Source: Kitasatospora purpeofusca
GTDB taxonomy: Bacteria; Actinomycetota; Actinomycetes; Streptomycetales; Streptomycetaceae
DNA length: 64,000 nucleotides
Assembly (NCBI RefSeq): GCF_000718025.1
Contig: NZ_JODS01000008.1
Coordinates: forward strand, 186,001-250,000
Direction of reading: 5' to 3'
Shown here: one piece after another, positions 8,403-17,021 of the stretch
How positions within the stretch are numbered: position 1 is the first letter of the stretch
Layout: each line of letters starts with the position of its first letter
The notes under the pieces: model-generated
Told to the model about the DNA's origin: nothing
What the model saw: only the letters and a program-made list of their open reading frames with translations
Database searches by the model: none
Program-made: the position numbers and the translations under genes

Positions 8403-9566
8403 ATGGACGCAGGGCTCAAGCGCGAGCTGGAGGCGAAGGTCTACGCGGGGGAGCGGCTGACCCGGGAGGACGGGATCGCGCTCTACGAGAGCGACGACCT
8501 GGCCTGGCTGGGCGGGCTCGCCCACCACGTGCGGACGGTGAAGAACGGCGACGTCGTCCACTTCAACGTCAACCGCCACCTCAACATGACCAATGTGTGC
8601 AGCGCCTCCTGCGCGTACTGCTCGTTCCAGCGCAAGCCGGGCGAGAAGGACGCGTACACGATGCGCATCGAGGAGGCCGTCCGCCTCGCCAAGGCGATGG
8701 AGGTCGACTCCCTCACCGAGCTGCACATCGTCAACGGCCTCCACCCCACCCTGCCGTGGCGCTACTACCCGCGCTCGCTGCGGGAGCTCAAGGCCGCGCT
8801 GCCGAACGTGTCGCTCAAGGCCTTCACCGCCACCGAGATCCACTGGTTCGAGCGGATCAGCGGCCTGCCCGCCGACGAGATCCTGGACGAGCTGATCGAC
8901 GCCGGCCTGGAGTCGCTGACCGGCGGCGGCGCGGAGATCTTCGACTGGGAGGTCCGCCAGCACATCGTCGACCACGACACCCACTGGGAGGACTGGTCGC
9001 GGATCCACCGGCTCGCCCACAGCAAGGGCCTCAAGACCCCGGCCACCATGCTGTACGGCCACATCGAGGAGCCCCGTCACCGGGTGGACCACGTGCTGCG
9101 GCTGCGCGAGCTCCAGGACGAGACCGGCGGCTTCCAGGTCTTCATCCCGCTGCGCTACCAGCACGACTTCCACGACTCCAAGGACGGCGTCGTGCGCAAC
9201 AAGCTGATGGCGCGCACCGAGATGGCCACCGGCGCCGAGGCGCTGAAGACCTTCGCGGTCTCCCGGCTGCTCTTCGACAACGTGCCGCACGTCAAGGTCT
9301 TCTGGGTGATGCACGGCGTCACCACCGCCCAGCTGGCGCTCAGCCACGGCGCGGACGACATGGACGGCTCGGTGGTCGAGTACAAGATCACCCACGACGC
9401 GGACAACTTCGGCACCCCGAACAAGCTGGGCCGCGACGACCTGCTCGGCCTGATCCGGGACGCCGGCTTCCGCCCGGTCGAGCGCAACACCCGCTACGAG
9501 ATCATCCGCGAGTACGACGGCCCCGACCTGGGCCGCCGGGAGACCCCGCAGGCGATGCGCCTCTGA
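8403..9566 (+). CDS. mqnE: aminofutalosine synthase MqnE
   Basis: This 387-residue radical SAM enzyme has the Cys triad C66-X3-C70-X2-C73 in NVCSASCAYCSF, which binds the 4Fe-4S cluster. Length and diagnostic segments (TELHIVNGLHPTLPW, FIPLRYQHDFH, GADDMDGSVVEYKITHD) match MqnE, which joins S-adenosylmethionine with the chorismate-derived enolpyruvyl benzoate to give aminofutalosine, an early step of the futalosine menaquinone pathway. GGAGGAGG lies 11 nt before ATG 8403. It supplies quinone for the respiratory complexes. A strong hairpin follows. Confidence 0.95.
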   Translation: MDAGLKRELEAKVYAGERLTREDGIALYESDDLAWLGGLAHHVRTVKNGDVVHFNVNRHLNMTNVCSASCAYCSFQRKPGEKDAYTMRIEEAVRLAKAMEVDSLTELHIVNGLHPTLPWRYYPRSLRELKAALPNVSLKAFTATEIHWFERISGLPADEILDELIDAGLESLTGGGAEIFDWEVRQHIVDHDTHWEDWSRIHRLAHSKGLKTPATMLYGHIEEPRHRVDHVLRLRELQDETGGFQVFIPLRYQHDFHDSKDGVVRNKLMARTEMATGAEALKTFAVSRLLFDNVPHVKVFWVMHGVTTAQLALSHGADDMDGSVVEYKITHDADNFGTPNKLGRDDLLGLIRDAGFRPVERNTRYEIIREYDGPDLGRRETPQAMRL

Positions 9567-9575
9567 CGCACGCTC

Positions 9576-9605
9576 CGCCGCCCGGGCCCCGCGGCCCGGG
9601 CGGCG
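9576..9605 (+). terminator. terminator hairpin after mqnE
   Basis: A 13-bp perfect stem (9576-9588 with 9593-9605) and a 4-nt loop begin 10 bp after the mqnE stop. The right arm is followed by a short T-containing stretch. Confidence 0.8.
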
Positions 9606-9675
9606 TGCCTTCTTCACCGGGCCCGCACAGCCCCCGGGTTTCCCAACGCGGCCTCCGTTTGGCAGGATCGGCCAC

Positions 9676-10956
9676 ATGTCCGGTCACCGTCGCACCTCCC
9701 CGTACCCGTCGTACGAGCCGGTGCACGAGGCGCCGCAGCCGTCGTACGGCGAGCACCCGCAGGAATACGGCACCGTCCACGAGGCCCAGGACCCCGGGTA
9801 CGGCTACCGGAGCCTCGCCGACCACGATGTCTACGACCGGCCCTTCCAGGCGTACGCCGCCGAGCCGGCCCTCCACGACTTCCCGGCCGACCAGCAGCCG
9901 GTGTACCGGACCGCCCCGCAGGACGGGTACGGCTACCAGGACATCCACCAGGGCGTCCACCAGGACACCTACCAGGACGGCTACGCGGACGTGTACCGGC
10001 CCGAGCCGCAGGACCCGGCGGTTCCGCCGGCGGTGCCGCTGCCGCAGCAGCGGAGCGCCGCCGCCGTCCCCGGACCGCGGGCGGCCGCCCGGGGCCACCG
10101 CCGCAAGCCCCGGAAGAAGCGCACCGGCCGCGCCGTCACCGCCGGCACCGCCCTGCTGCTGGCGGCCGCCGCCGGCTGGTACACCGTCGGCGAGGACGCC
10201 GCGAAGCCCGGTGTGACCAGCGCCGACGGTCCCGGCGCCGAGGGTGTCGCCGGACAGCCGACGGCGGACCGGCCCTCGCCGACCGCCGCCCCGGCCGCCC
10301 GGGCCGCCGACGCCCGGCAGACCGAGACCCCCGCCGCCGACCGCAGCGAGCGCAGCGACGGCTCGGTGGCCGTCATCCCGGGCCTCGGTGCCTCCTTCGC
10401 CGGCCGGATACCCGCCGACACCACCCAGGTGGTGCTGGCCTCCGGCGAGGGCAAGGACACCAACCGGAGCGCCGTCACGCTGTGGACCCGCACCGGTGAG
10501 GGCCGCTGGCTGGCCGGCGAGACCTGGCAGGGCCACAACGCCTTCAAGGGCTGGACCACCGACCACAACGAGGGCGACCTGCGCAGCCCGATCGGCGTCT
10601 TCTCGCTCACCGACGCGGGCGGCCGCAAGGCCGACCCGGGCAGCAAGCTCCCGTACGACCGGGACTCGAACTTCGTGGTCTCCGGCCGGGGCTTCGCCGG
10701 CGAGCAGCTGGCCGGATCCTTCGACTACGTGGTCGCGATCGACTACAACCGGGTGCCCGGCAACTCCCCGCTGGACCCGCGCCGCCCCAACGGCTCGACC
10801 AAGGGCGGCGGGATCTGGATCCACGTCGACCACGGCGGGCCGACCCACGGCTGCGTCTCGGTGCCGGAGGACAAAATGGCGGAGTTGATCCGCACTCTCG
10901 ACCCGGCGGCCCACCCGGTGATCGTGATGGGGGACGCCGGCTCGCTGGCGGCCTGA
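9676..10956 (+). CDS. membrane-anchored L,D-transpeptidase family protein
   Basis: This 426-residue protein has three parts. Residues 1-145 are an unusual cytoplasmic tail rich in Tyr, Gln, His, Asp and Pro with irregular repeats (GYGYQD, HQDTYQDGY). A single membrane anchor follows near 156-173 after a K/R-rich stop. An Ala/Pro/Thr linker then leads to a YkuD-like catalytic domain ending in HGGPTHGCVSV, with the catalytic Cys near 393 and His near 391. The domain would act outside the membrane, cross-linking peptidoglycan peptides or, more loosely, as an enzyme of that fold. The gene appears monocistronic. Confidence 0.83.
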   Translation: MSGHRRTSPYPSYEPVHEAPQPSYGEHPQEYGTVHEAQDPGYGYRSLADHDVYDRPFQAYAAEPALHDFPADQQPVYRTAPQDGYGYQDIHQGVHQDTYQDGYADVYRPEPQDPAVPPAVPLPQQRSAAAVPGPRAAARGHRRKPRKKRTGRAVTAGTALLLAAAAGWYTVGEDAAKPGVTSADGPGAEGVAGQPTADRPSPTAAPAARAADARQTETPAADRSERSDGSVAVIPGLGASFAGRIPADTTQVVLASGEGKDTNRSAVTLWTRTGEGRWLAGETWQGHNAFKGWTTDHNEGDLRSPIGVFSLTDAGGRKADPGSKLPYDRDSNFVVSGRGFAGEQLAGSFDYVVAIDYNRVPGNSPLDPRRPNGSTKGGGIWIHVDHGGPTHGCVSVPEDKMAELIRTLDPAAHPVIVMGDAGSLAA

Positions 10957-11118
10957 GCGGCCCGGAGCGGGCGGTCGTTCGTCCACGACCGTCTTTGCGT
11001 GTCCGATCGGGACCCGCCTGCCGCAACGGTCCTTGTCGGCCTCCTACAGCATCCCGGCGCGGATCCTGTAGCCGGTCGCGCCCGACTGACCAGCGGGTAA
11101 CCGGGTTGAGTGGGCAGT

Positions 11119-12063
11119 ATGACCGGTTCGCGCATCGTGGCACTCGGCCACTACCAGCCCCCCAAGGTCCTCACCAACGACGACCTGTCGAAGCTGGTCG
11201 ACACCGACGACGAGTGGATCCGCAGCCGCGTCGGCATCCGGACGCGGCACATCGCGGAGGACGAGACCGTCGTCGACCTCGCCACGGAGGCGGCCCAGAA
11301 GGCGCTGGCGAACAGCGGCCGCTCGGCCGCCGAGGTGGACCTGGTCGTGGTGGCCACCTGCACCGCGGTGGAGCGCAGCCCCAACACGGCCGCCGCCGTC
11401 GCCGCCCGGCTCGGGATCCGCGCCCCGGCCGCCTACGACATCAACACGGTCTGCTCGGGCTTCTCCTACGCGCTGGCCACCGCGGACCACGCGATCCGGG
11501 CCGGGGCGGCCGGCAGGGCCCTGGTGATCGGCGCGGAGCGGATGTCGGACACCCTCGACTGGACCGACCGGTCCACCTGTGTGATCTTCGGCGACGGCGC
11601 CGGCGCGGCGCTGGTCGAGGCCCAGGAGGACGGCGCCGAGCCCGGCATCGGCCCGGTGGTCTGGGGCTCGGAGCCCGAGCGGGGCGACGCCGTGGTGATC
11701 ACCGGCTGGGACCCGGTGATCAGCCAGCAGGGCCAGTCGGTGTTCCGCTGGGCGACCACGCAGATCGCCCCGCTGGCCCGGCAGGCCTGCGAGCGGGCCG
11801 GGATCGACCCGTCCGAGCTCAAGGGCTTCGTGCCGCACCAGGCCAATCTGCGGATCATCGACGCGATCGCGTCCCGGCTGGGGATCACCGACGCGGTGGT
11901 CGCCCGGGACGTCGTGGACTCCGGCAACACCTCGGCGGCCTCGGTGCCGCTGGCCTTCTCCAAGCTGGTCGAGCGGGGCGAGCTGTCGCCCGGCGACCCG
12001 GTGCTCCTGTTCGGCTTCGGCGGCGGCCTCGCCTACGCGGGCCAGGTCGTCCGCTGCCCGTGA
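11119..12063 (+). CDS. fabH: beta-ketoacyl-ACP synthase III (FabH family)
   Basis: This 314-residue thiolase-fold enzyme has the complete KAS III triad: Cys112 in NTVCSGF, His240 in VPHQANLRI and Asn270 in SGNTSAASVP. This is the initiating condensing enzyme of fatty-acid synthesis, or a related starter-unit ketosynthase. There are no fabD, acpP or fabF neighbours, so this is a stand-alone copy and may be a secondary paralogue; the symbol marks the family. I chose ATG 11119 (MTGSRIVALG); a GTG at 11110 is possible. The gene is convergent with a TetR gene across a long perfect hairpin. Confidence 0.88.
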   Translation: MTGSRIVALGHYQPPKVLTNDDLSKLVDTDDEWIRSRVGIRTRHIAEDETVVDLATEAAQKALANSGRSAAEVDLVVVATCTAVERSPNTAAAVAARLGIRAPAAYDINTVCSGFSYALATADHAIRAGAAGRALVIGAERMSDTLDWTDRSTCVIFGDGAGAALVEAQEDGAEPGIGPVVWGSEPERGDAVVITGWDPVISQQGQSVFRWATTQIAPLARQACERAGIDPSELKGFVPHQANLRIIDAIASRLGITDAVVARDVVDSGNTSAASVPLAFSKLVERGELSPGDPVLLFGFGGGLAYAGQVVRCP

Positions 12064-12140
12064 CATCCCCGCCCGTCCCTGCCCGGGGCCCTCGGAGGCC
12101 CCGCAGGCCGCTCTAGGCCCCCCCGGGGCCCCTGGAACGG

Positions 12141-12201
12141 CACGACATGCCTGTGGGCGGTCACCCCCTTGCACGGGGTGACCGCCCACAGGCATGTCGT
12201 G
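12141..12201. terminator. 27-bp perfect-stem hairpin between fabH and tetR
   Basis: Positions 12141-12167 pair perfectly with 12175-12201 around a 7-nt loop. It lies between two convergent genes and should act as a strong bidirectional terminator. The stem is much longer than most bacterial terminators. Confidence 0.85.
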
Positions 12202-12315
12202 GCACGCAGCGGACCGCCGGCGGACCTCCCCCGAGGACACGGCCGCCGTCCGTCGTACCCCGGACAGGAGGCCGGGGCGCGTGCGAAGCGGAAGGGTGGG
12301 TCGATGCGGATCGGT

Positions 12316-12963
12316 CTACTTGGGCGCCTTCTTGCCGGTGACGCCCAGGTACACCAGGGGAGCGAGGTTGGGCTTGAGGTCCTTGACCTTGACGCCCCAG
12401 GAGGTGAAGGCCTTCTGGTGCTCGGCCGCGGAGGCGAGCAGCGAGACCAGTGACCCGGCCACGGCGGCCGGATCCAGTGACTTGTCGGCCTGTCCCTTCG
12501 CCTGGAGTTCCTTGACGGCTTCCGCGAGTGGCTTGGCGACCGCGTTGAGGACAGTCATGCGGATCTTGAAGAACCGCTTGTCCCCTTCCGCGGCACCGAG
12601 CGTGACCACTCGGAGAATGGCGTCGTTCTTGCGCCAGAAGGCGAGGAATCCGTCGACCAGTTCTTCCGAAGTGGTCGTGCCGGACTTCCCTGCCCAGGAC
12701 TTTCCGGCCACCAGCTCTTTGAGCGTGTCGGCGTCCTTGGCCATTTCCTCGGCGATTTCGAGGACAGCGCCCTCGACATCCGGGAAGTACTGGTAGAAGG
12801 TCGCGGGGGAGGTACCCGCCATACGGGCGACGTCGATGACCTTGACGTCCCGATAGGGCGACGTGCTGAGCATCTCGCGGAGGCAGTCGAGCAGCTTCTG
12901 CCGCGTCTCCTGTCCGCGTCGCCCGGCGACGCGACCGTCGACGGTGCGAACTTGTCCTGTCAT
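12316..12963 (-). CDS. TetR family transcriptional regulator
   Basis: This 215-residue protein has a Lys/Arg-rich N-terminus followed by a TetR helix-turn-helix near residues 18-65 (pattern RQKLLDCLREML, then VARMAGTSPATFYQYFPD). The alpha-helical C-terminal domain is rich in Lys and Ala. The ligand is unknown. On the minus strand TAAGCT ends 6 nt before the ATG, consistent with leaderless transcription. About 460 bp separate it from the divergent kinase gene. It is convergent with fabH. Confidence 0.9.
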   Translation of the reverse strand: MTGQVRTVDGRVAGRRGQETRQKLLDCLREMLSTSPYRDVKVIDVARMAGTSPATFYQYFPDVEGAVLEIAEEMAKDADTLKELVAGKSWAGKSGTTTSEELVDGFLAFWRKNDAILRVVTLGAAEGDKRFFKIRMTVLNAVAKPLAEAVKELQAKGQADKSLDPAAVAGSLVSLLASAAEHQKAFTSWGVKVKDLKPNLAPLVYLGVTGKKAPK

Positions 12964-13420
12964 GCCGTCAGCTTACCGTGGCCCGATCTTGGCGCGATTC
13001 GGTGATGTGACAATTACTCCGCCCGGGGGTTGGTATAGGGGCTCGGGGGCCTTCGGACGGATATTCATCGGCCTCCGGAGGGCGTCATGACGCCCCCCCG
13101 TGCACCGATGACGCCACAGGGTGACGACCCCTTCGCTGAGGGGTTATCGAGTAACGGAGCGTGACGAAGTAATCGGGGGTGTGAGTCGCCCCTCACGGTG
13201 GCCCCGGGCGTGTCGGGCGCAAGCCCGGGCCGGAGCGGACGTCAGGATCCGGCCGTTCCGGAGCCGCTGACCGGGCTGTGGCCCCTCCGGCCGGCCGGAC
13301 GGCGTTCCGGGCGGGGGAGGTTGGAGATGGACCGGGCGGCATTGGACAATCGGGTCCGGCACCACGCGGTGGGTGCCCGGCACCACGCGGGCGGTGCTCA
13401 ATACGGGGAGGTGGCAGCGG
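12964..13420. promoter_or_regulatory. regulatory interval between divergent tetR and kinase genes
   Basis: I see no gene in this 457-bp stretch. It holds a -10-like TAAGCT for tetR (complement of 12970-12975), a 16-bp palindrome GGGCGTCATGACGCCC at 13080-13095, a small hairpin (13127-13132 with 13139-13144), and two 14-bp direct repeats CCGGCACCACGCGG at 13356-13369 and 13377-13390, exactly 21 bp apart. Between and including part of the repeats is the dyad GGTGCC-C-GGCACC (13372-13384). The repeats lie directly upstream of the kinase start and could be an activator or repressor site; this is inference. Confidence 0.4.
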
Positions 13421-14593
13421 GTGGACCAGCTGACGGCGCACGATCCGAGGCGGATCGGGCCCTTCGAGGTGCTGGGGCGGCTCGGGGCGGGGGGAATGGG
13501 CCTGGTCTACCTGGCGCGGTCCGCGTCCGGCCGCCGAGTGGCGATCAAGACCGTGCGGGGGGAGCTGGCCGAGGACGAGCTGTTCCGGGTCCGGTTCGCA
13601 CGGGAGATCGCGGCCGCCAAGACGGTCGGCGGGTTCTACACCGCGGCCGTGGTCGACGCCGACGCGGACGCCCGGGTGCCCTGGCTGGCCACCGCGTACG
13701 TGCCGGCGCCGTCCCTGGAGGACCTGGTCACCGACTGCGGGCCGCTGCCGGTCGGGGCGGTGCGCTGGCTGGTCGCCGGCATCGCCGAGGCGCTGCAGTC
13801 CATCCACGCCGCCGGGCTGGTCCACCGCGACCTCAAGCCCTCCAACGTCCTGGTGGTCGAGGACGGCCCCCGGGTGATCGACTTCGGGATCGCCGCCGGG
13901 GTCTCCAGCACCCGGCTCACCATGACCAATGTCGCGGTCGGCACCCCGGCGTACATGTCGCCGGAGCAGGCCAGGGACAGCCGCGGCGTCACGGGCGCCA
14001 GCGACGTCTTCTCGCTCGGCTCGCTGCTGGTCTTCTGTGCCACCGGCCACCCGCCCTACCGGGGCGCCAACCCGGTGGAGACGGTGTTCCAGCTGCTGCG
14101 CGAGCAGCCCGACCTCTCCGGCCTGCCGGCCGAGCTGGTCGACCTGGTGCGGGCCTGCATGCGGCCGGCCCCCGAGCACCGGCCGACCCCGGAGCAGATC
14201 CAGGTCGAGCTGGCCCCGCACCTGTTCTCCCGGGACGACGCCTCCGGCGAGGCCGGGGACTGGCTGCCGCCCAACGCGCTCGCCCTGATCGAGCAGAAGC
14301 GCCGCCGCCCGGCACCCGCGGCGCAGCCCCCGGTCACCCAGCCCCCCGGTCGCCCAGCCGCCGGCCGTCCCGCCGCAGCCGCACCTCCAGCACGGGGCCG
14401 GCCACGGGTCGGCGCCGCACTCCGTCCTGCCACCGGTGCCGCGGCCCGGCCAGGACGACCCGCGCACCCGGCAGGTGGCCGGGCACGCGCCGCCGTCCGC
14501 CGGCCCGGTGCACAGCGCGCCGCCCGGCCCGGACACCGAGGCCGCCACCGAGAAGATCTCCGCCCCCAGCCGCCACCGCCGGCCGGTCGGTGA
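13421..14593 (+). CDS. Ser/Thr protein kinase, N-terminal part of a frameshifted kinase-PQQ protein
   Basis: GTG 13421 has GGGGAGG 9 nt upstream. The frame encodes a full Hanks-type kinase domain: glycine loop GAGGMG near residue 22, Lys43 in VAIK, catalytic HRDLKPSN near 143, DFG near 162 and an APE-equivalent SPEQ near 186. Downstream of about codon 308 the frame turns into atypical Arg/Pro/Ala sequence and ends at 14593. The natural continuation (QPPVAQPPAVPPQ linker and beta-propeller) lies in the next frame. A switch at the C6 run 14342-14347 would join them. The kinase domain itself is intact. Confidence 0.8.
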   Translation: MDQLTAHDPRRIGPFEVLGRLGAGGMGLVYLARSASGRRVAIKTVRGELAEDELFRVRFAREIAAAKTVGGFYTAAVVDADADARVPWLATAYVPAPSLEDLVTDCGPLPVGAVRWLVAGIAEALQSIHAAGLVHRDLKPSNVLVVEDGPRVIDFGIAAGVSSTRLTMTNVAVGTPAYMSPEQARDSRGVTGASDVFSLGSLLVFCATGHPPYRGANPVETVFQLLREQPDLSGLPAELVDLVRACMRPAPEHRPTPEQIQVELAPHLFSRDDASGEAGDWLPPNALALIEQKRRRPAPAAQPPVTQPPGRPAAGRPAAAAPPARGRPRVGAALRPATGAAARPGRPAHPAGGRARAAVRRPGAQRAARPGHRGRHREDLRPQPPPPAGR

Positions 14594-15821
14594 GGACGAG
14601 GCGGAGGTCCGGCTGCCCGGGGCCTCGGTCCGGATAGGACCCGGCCCGCGAGCCGAACAGACCGGCCCGGGCGCACCGCCCGCCGAGACGGACTGGGTCC
14701 GCCGGATCACCCCGCCCCCGGCCCGCGCCGCCCGCTGGCGCCCCTGGCGGTTCCGGATGTCCAACGACGTCTGGGGCACCCCCGTGGTCGCCGACGGCAC
14801 CCTGTTCGTCTCCAGCTTCGAGGTGCACGCCCTGGACATCGGGTCCGGGCAGCGCCGCTACAAGACCCGGGACGTCGCCTGGGCACTGGCCGTGGACGCC
14901 GGGCGGGTGCACGCGGCCGACGGCCCCCACCTCTACACGGTCGACGTCGCGGACGGCACCGAGCGCTGGCGGCACTCGCTGGACGGCTGGGTGTACACCC
15001 TGGACGCGGCCGACGGCGTGCTCTGCTGCGGGGTCCGGGGCGGCGGCGTCCAGCTGCGCTCCGCGGTCACCGGCGCCGAGCTGTGGCGGGCCGACGACGC
15101 CCAGCAGGACTACGAGAACCCGCAGTCCGGGCCCGCCCTGGTGGCCGGATCGGCCTACTACTACGGCGGCGGCCGGCTGCGCTGCGTGGACCCGCGCGGC
15201 TCCGGCCTGCGCTGGTCGGTCCCGGTCGGCGAGGACGTGCCGTCCCGCCCGGTCGAGCGGGCCGGGGTGCTCTACGTGACGGCCGGGACCAGGGTGTACG
15301 CGCTGGACGCGGCGAGCGGTGCCGAGCGCTGGCGGTTCGAGGCCCCGGTGGTGCTGTTCACCCCGCCGGCGCTGGACGCGGACGCGGTCTACGTGGCCGA
15401 CTACCTGGGCACCGTGTACGCGCTGGACGCGGCCACCGGCCGGGACCGCTGGCGCGCGGCCACCGGTACCCGGCAGGGCGCCGAGCCGGTGGTGGTGGGC
15501 GACGGCACGGTGCTGGTCGGCAGCGGCGAGGTGCTGTACGCGCTGGAGGCGGCCGGCGGCCGGGAGCGCTGGCGCTACACCGCGCGGGGCGAGATCGTCG
15601 GCTCCCCGGCGGTCGCCGACGGGCTGGTCCACCTCGGCAGCCGGGACCACTCGCTGCACACCCTGGACCTGGCCAGCGGTCAGCTGCGCTGGGAACTCGG
15701 CACCAAGGGCGAGCTGACCGGCTCGCCGGTCGCGGTCGGCGGGAAGGTGTTCGTCGGCAGCAAGGACCGCTGCGTGTACGCGCTGGACGCCTTCTACGGC
15801 ACGGCGGTGCCCTCGCACTGA
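14348..15821 (+). pseudogene. PQQ-like beta-propeller, C-terminal part of the frameshifted kinase protein
   Basis: After the C6 run at 14342-14347 this frame reads a Pro/Gln/His linker and then, from about 14750, seven or so PQQ/WD-like repeats. Each has a variant of LDAASGAERWRF (for example YALDAATGRDRWRA, YALEAAGGRERWRY, HTLDLASGQLRWEL), the blades of a beta-propeller. The first possible own start is ATG 14436, which lacks a clear ribosome site. Known actinomycete kinases of this kind carry the propeller on the same chain as a sensor, so I read this as the second half of one gene. The cause may be a sequencing error, a true frameshift mutation or slippage. Confidence 0.7.
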
Positions 15822-15861
15822 CCCGGACGCGGCGGGGGCACGGGCCCCCGCCGCGTCCGGT
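15822..15861. terminator. bidirectional terminator between propeller ORF and galE
   Basis: A 17-bp perfect stem (15823-15839 with 15844-15860) and a 4-nt ACGG loop start 1 bp after the stop codon, between convergent genes. Confidence 0.85.
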
Positions 15862-15873
15862 GCCGGGTGCGGA

Positions 15874-16857
15874 CTACTTGCGGGCCTCCGGGTGGCGGCT
15901 GCACCAGCCCTCCCAGGCCGAGGCGACCATGTCCTCGACCTCGTGGCGGGCGGTCCAGTCCAGCTCGCGCCGGATCAGGTCGGCCGAGGCCACCACCCGG
16001 GCCGGGTCGCCGGCGCGGCGGGGGGTGATCTCCGGCGTGGTGTCGTAGCCGGTGACCTTGCCGATCACGTCCAGCATCTCCCGCACGCTGACGCCCTCGC
16101 CGCGGCCGATGTTGAGTACCAGGGAGGTCTCGCCGGCCGGGTCGGCGGCCAGTCGCTTCGCCGCGGCCACGTGGGCCGAGGCGATGTCGGAGACGTGGAT
16201 GAAGTCGCGGACGCAGGTGCCGTCCGGCGTCGGGTAGTCGTCGCCGAACACCAGCGGGGCCCGGCCGGCGGTGAGCCGCTCGAAGACCATCGGGATCAGG
16301 TTGAAGACGCCGGCGTCGGAGAGCTCCGGCGAGGCGGCGCCGGCCACGTTGAAGTAGCGCAGTGCGACGGTGGACATGCCGTGGGCCTTGCCGGCCGCGG
16401 CGACCAGCCACTCGCCGGCCAGCTTGGTCTCGCCGTAGGGGCTCATCGGCGCGCACGGGGTCGACTCGGTGACCAGGTCGACGTCCGGCATGCCGTAGAC
16501 GGCGGCGGAGGAGGAGAACAGGAAGCGCTTGACGCCGCCCTCGGCCGCGGCCTCCAGCACGGTCTGGAGGCCGATCATGTTCTCCCGGTAGTACAGGAAG
16601 GGCTGCTCGACCGACTCGCCGACCTGCTTCTTGGCGGCGAAGTGGAGGACGCCCTCCACCGCGTGGTCGCGGATGGCCGCGTCCAGCGCGGTCCGGTCCA
16701 GGGTCGACCCCTCGACCAGGACGACCTCCTTCGGCAGCCGGGCCCGGTCACCGGTGCTCAGGTCGTCCAGTACGGCCACGCGCTCGCCCGCGTCGAGGAG
16801 CTGCTGCACGACGTGCCCGCCGATGTATCCGGCACCGCCGGTGATCAACCAAGTCAT
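15874..16857 (-). CDS. galE: UDP-glucose 4-epimerase
   Basis: This 327-residue extended short-chain dehydrogenase has the NAD-binding GGAGYIGGH near residues 7-15, the SSSAAVYG segment with the catalytic Ser near 120 and YxxxK in PYGETKLAGE near 146. It also has the family motifs RYFNVAGA and NIGRGEGVSV. It interconverts UDP-glucose and UDP-galactose for the Leloir pathway or cell-surface sugars. No galT or galK is adjacent. The minus-strand sequence TAGGAT ends 6 nt before the ATG with no ribosome site between, so the mRNA is probably leaderless. Confidence 0.92.
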   Translation of the reverse strand: MTWLITGGAGYIGGHVVQQLLDAGERVAVLDDLSTGDRARLPKEVVLVEGSTLDRTALDAAIRDHAVEGVLHFAAKKQVGESVEQPFLYYRENMIGLQTVLEAAAEGGVKRFLFSSSAAVYGMPDVDLVTESTPCAPMSPYGETKLAGEWLVAAAGKAHGMSTVALRYFNVAGAASPELSDAGVFNLIPMVFERLTAGRAPLVFGDDYPTPDGTCVRDFIHVSDIASAHVAAAKRLAADPAGETSLVLNIGRGEGVSVREMLDVIGKVTGYDTTPEITPRRAGDPARVVASADLIRRELDWTARHEVEDMVASAWEGWCSRHPEARK

Positions 16858-17021
16858 GGCCGAATCCTAGGGTGTGCGGGTTTCGTACCGGTGCCACGGG
16901 CGAGTCGGAGCCGAGCAATCGGACATTTCGGTGAAATGCTGACAAAGATCTCTGCGTCCTGTCCGAGCGGCCCAGTGCGGCCCTGTGCGGCCGTGTGCCG
17001 AGGAATCCGGAGGCGTCACCG

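Noticed and set aside
11055..11082. Dyad CTACAG...CTGTAG before fabH as a fatty-acid regulator site
   Set aside because: Only 6-bp arms with a 16-bp spacer; it does not match a known operator I can name, so support is too weak.
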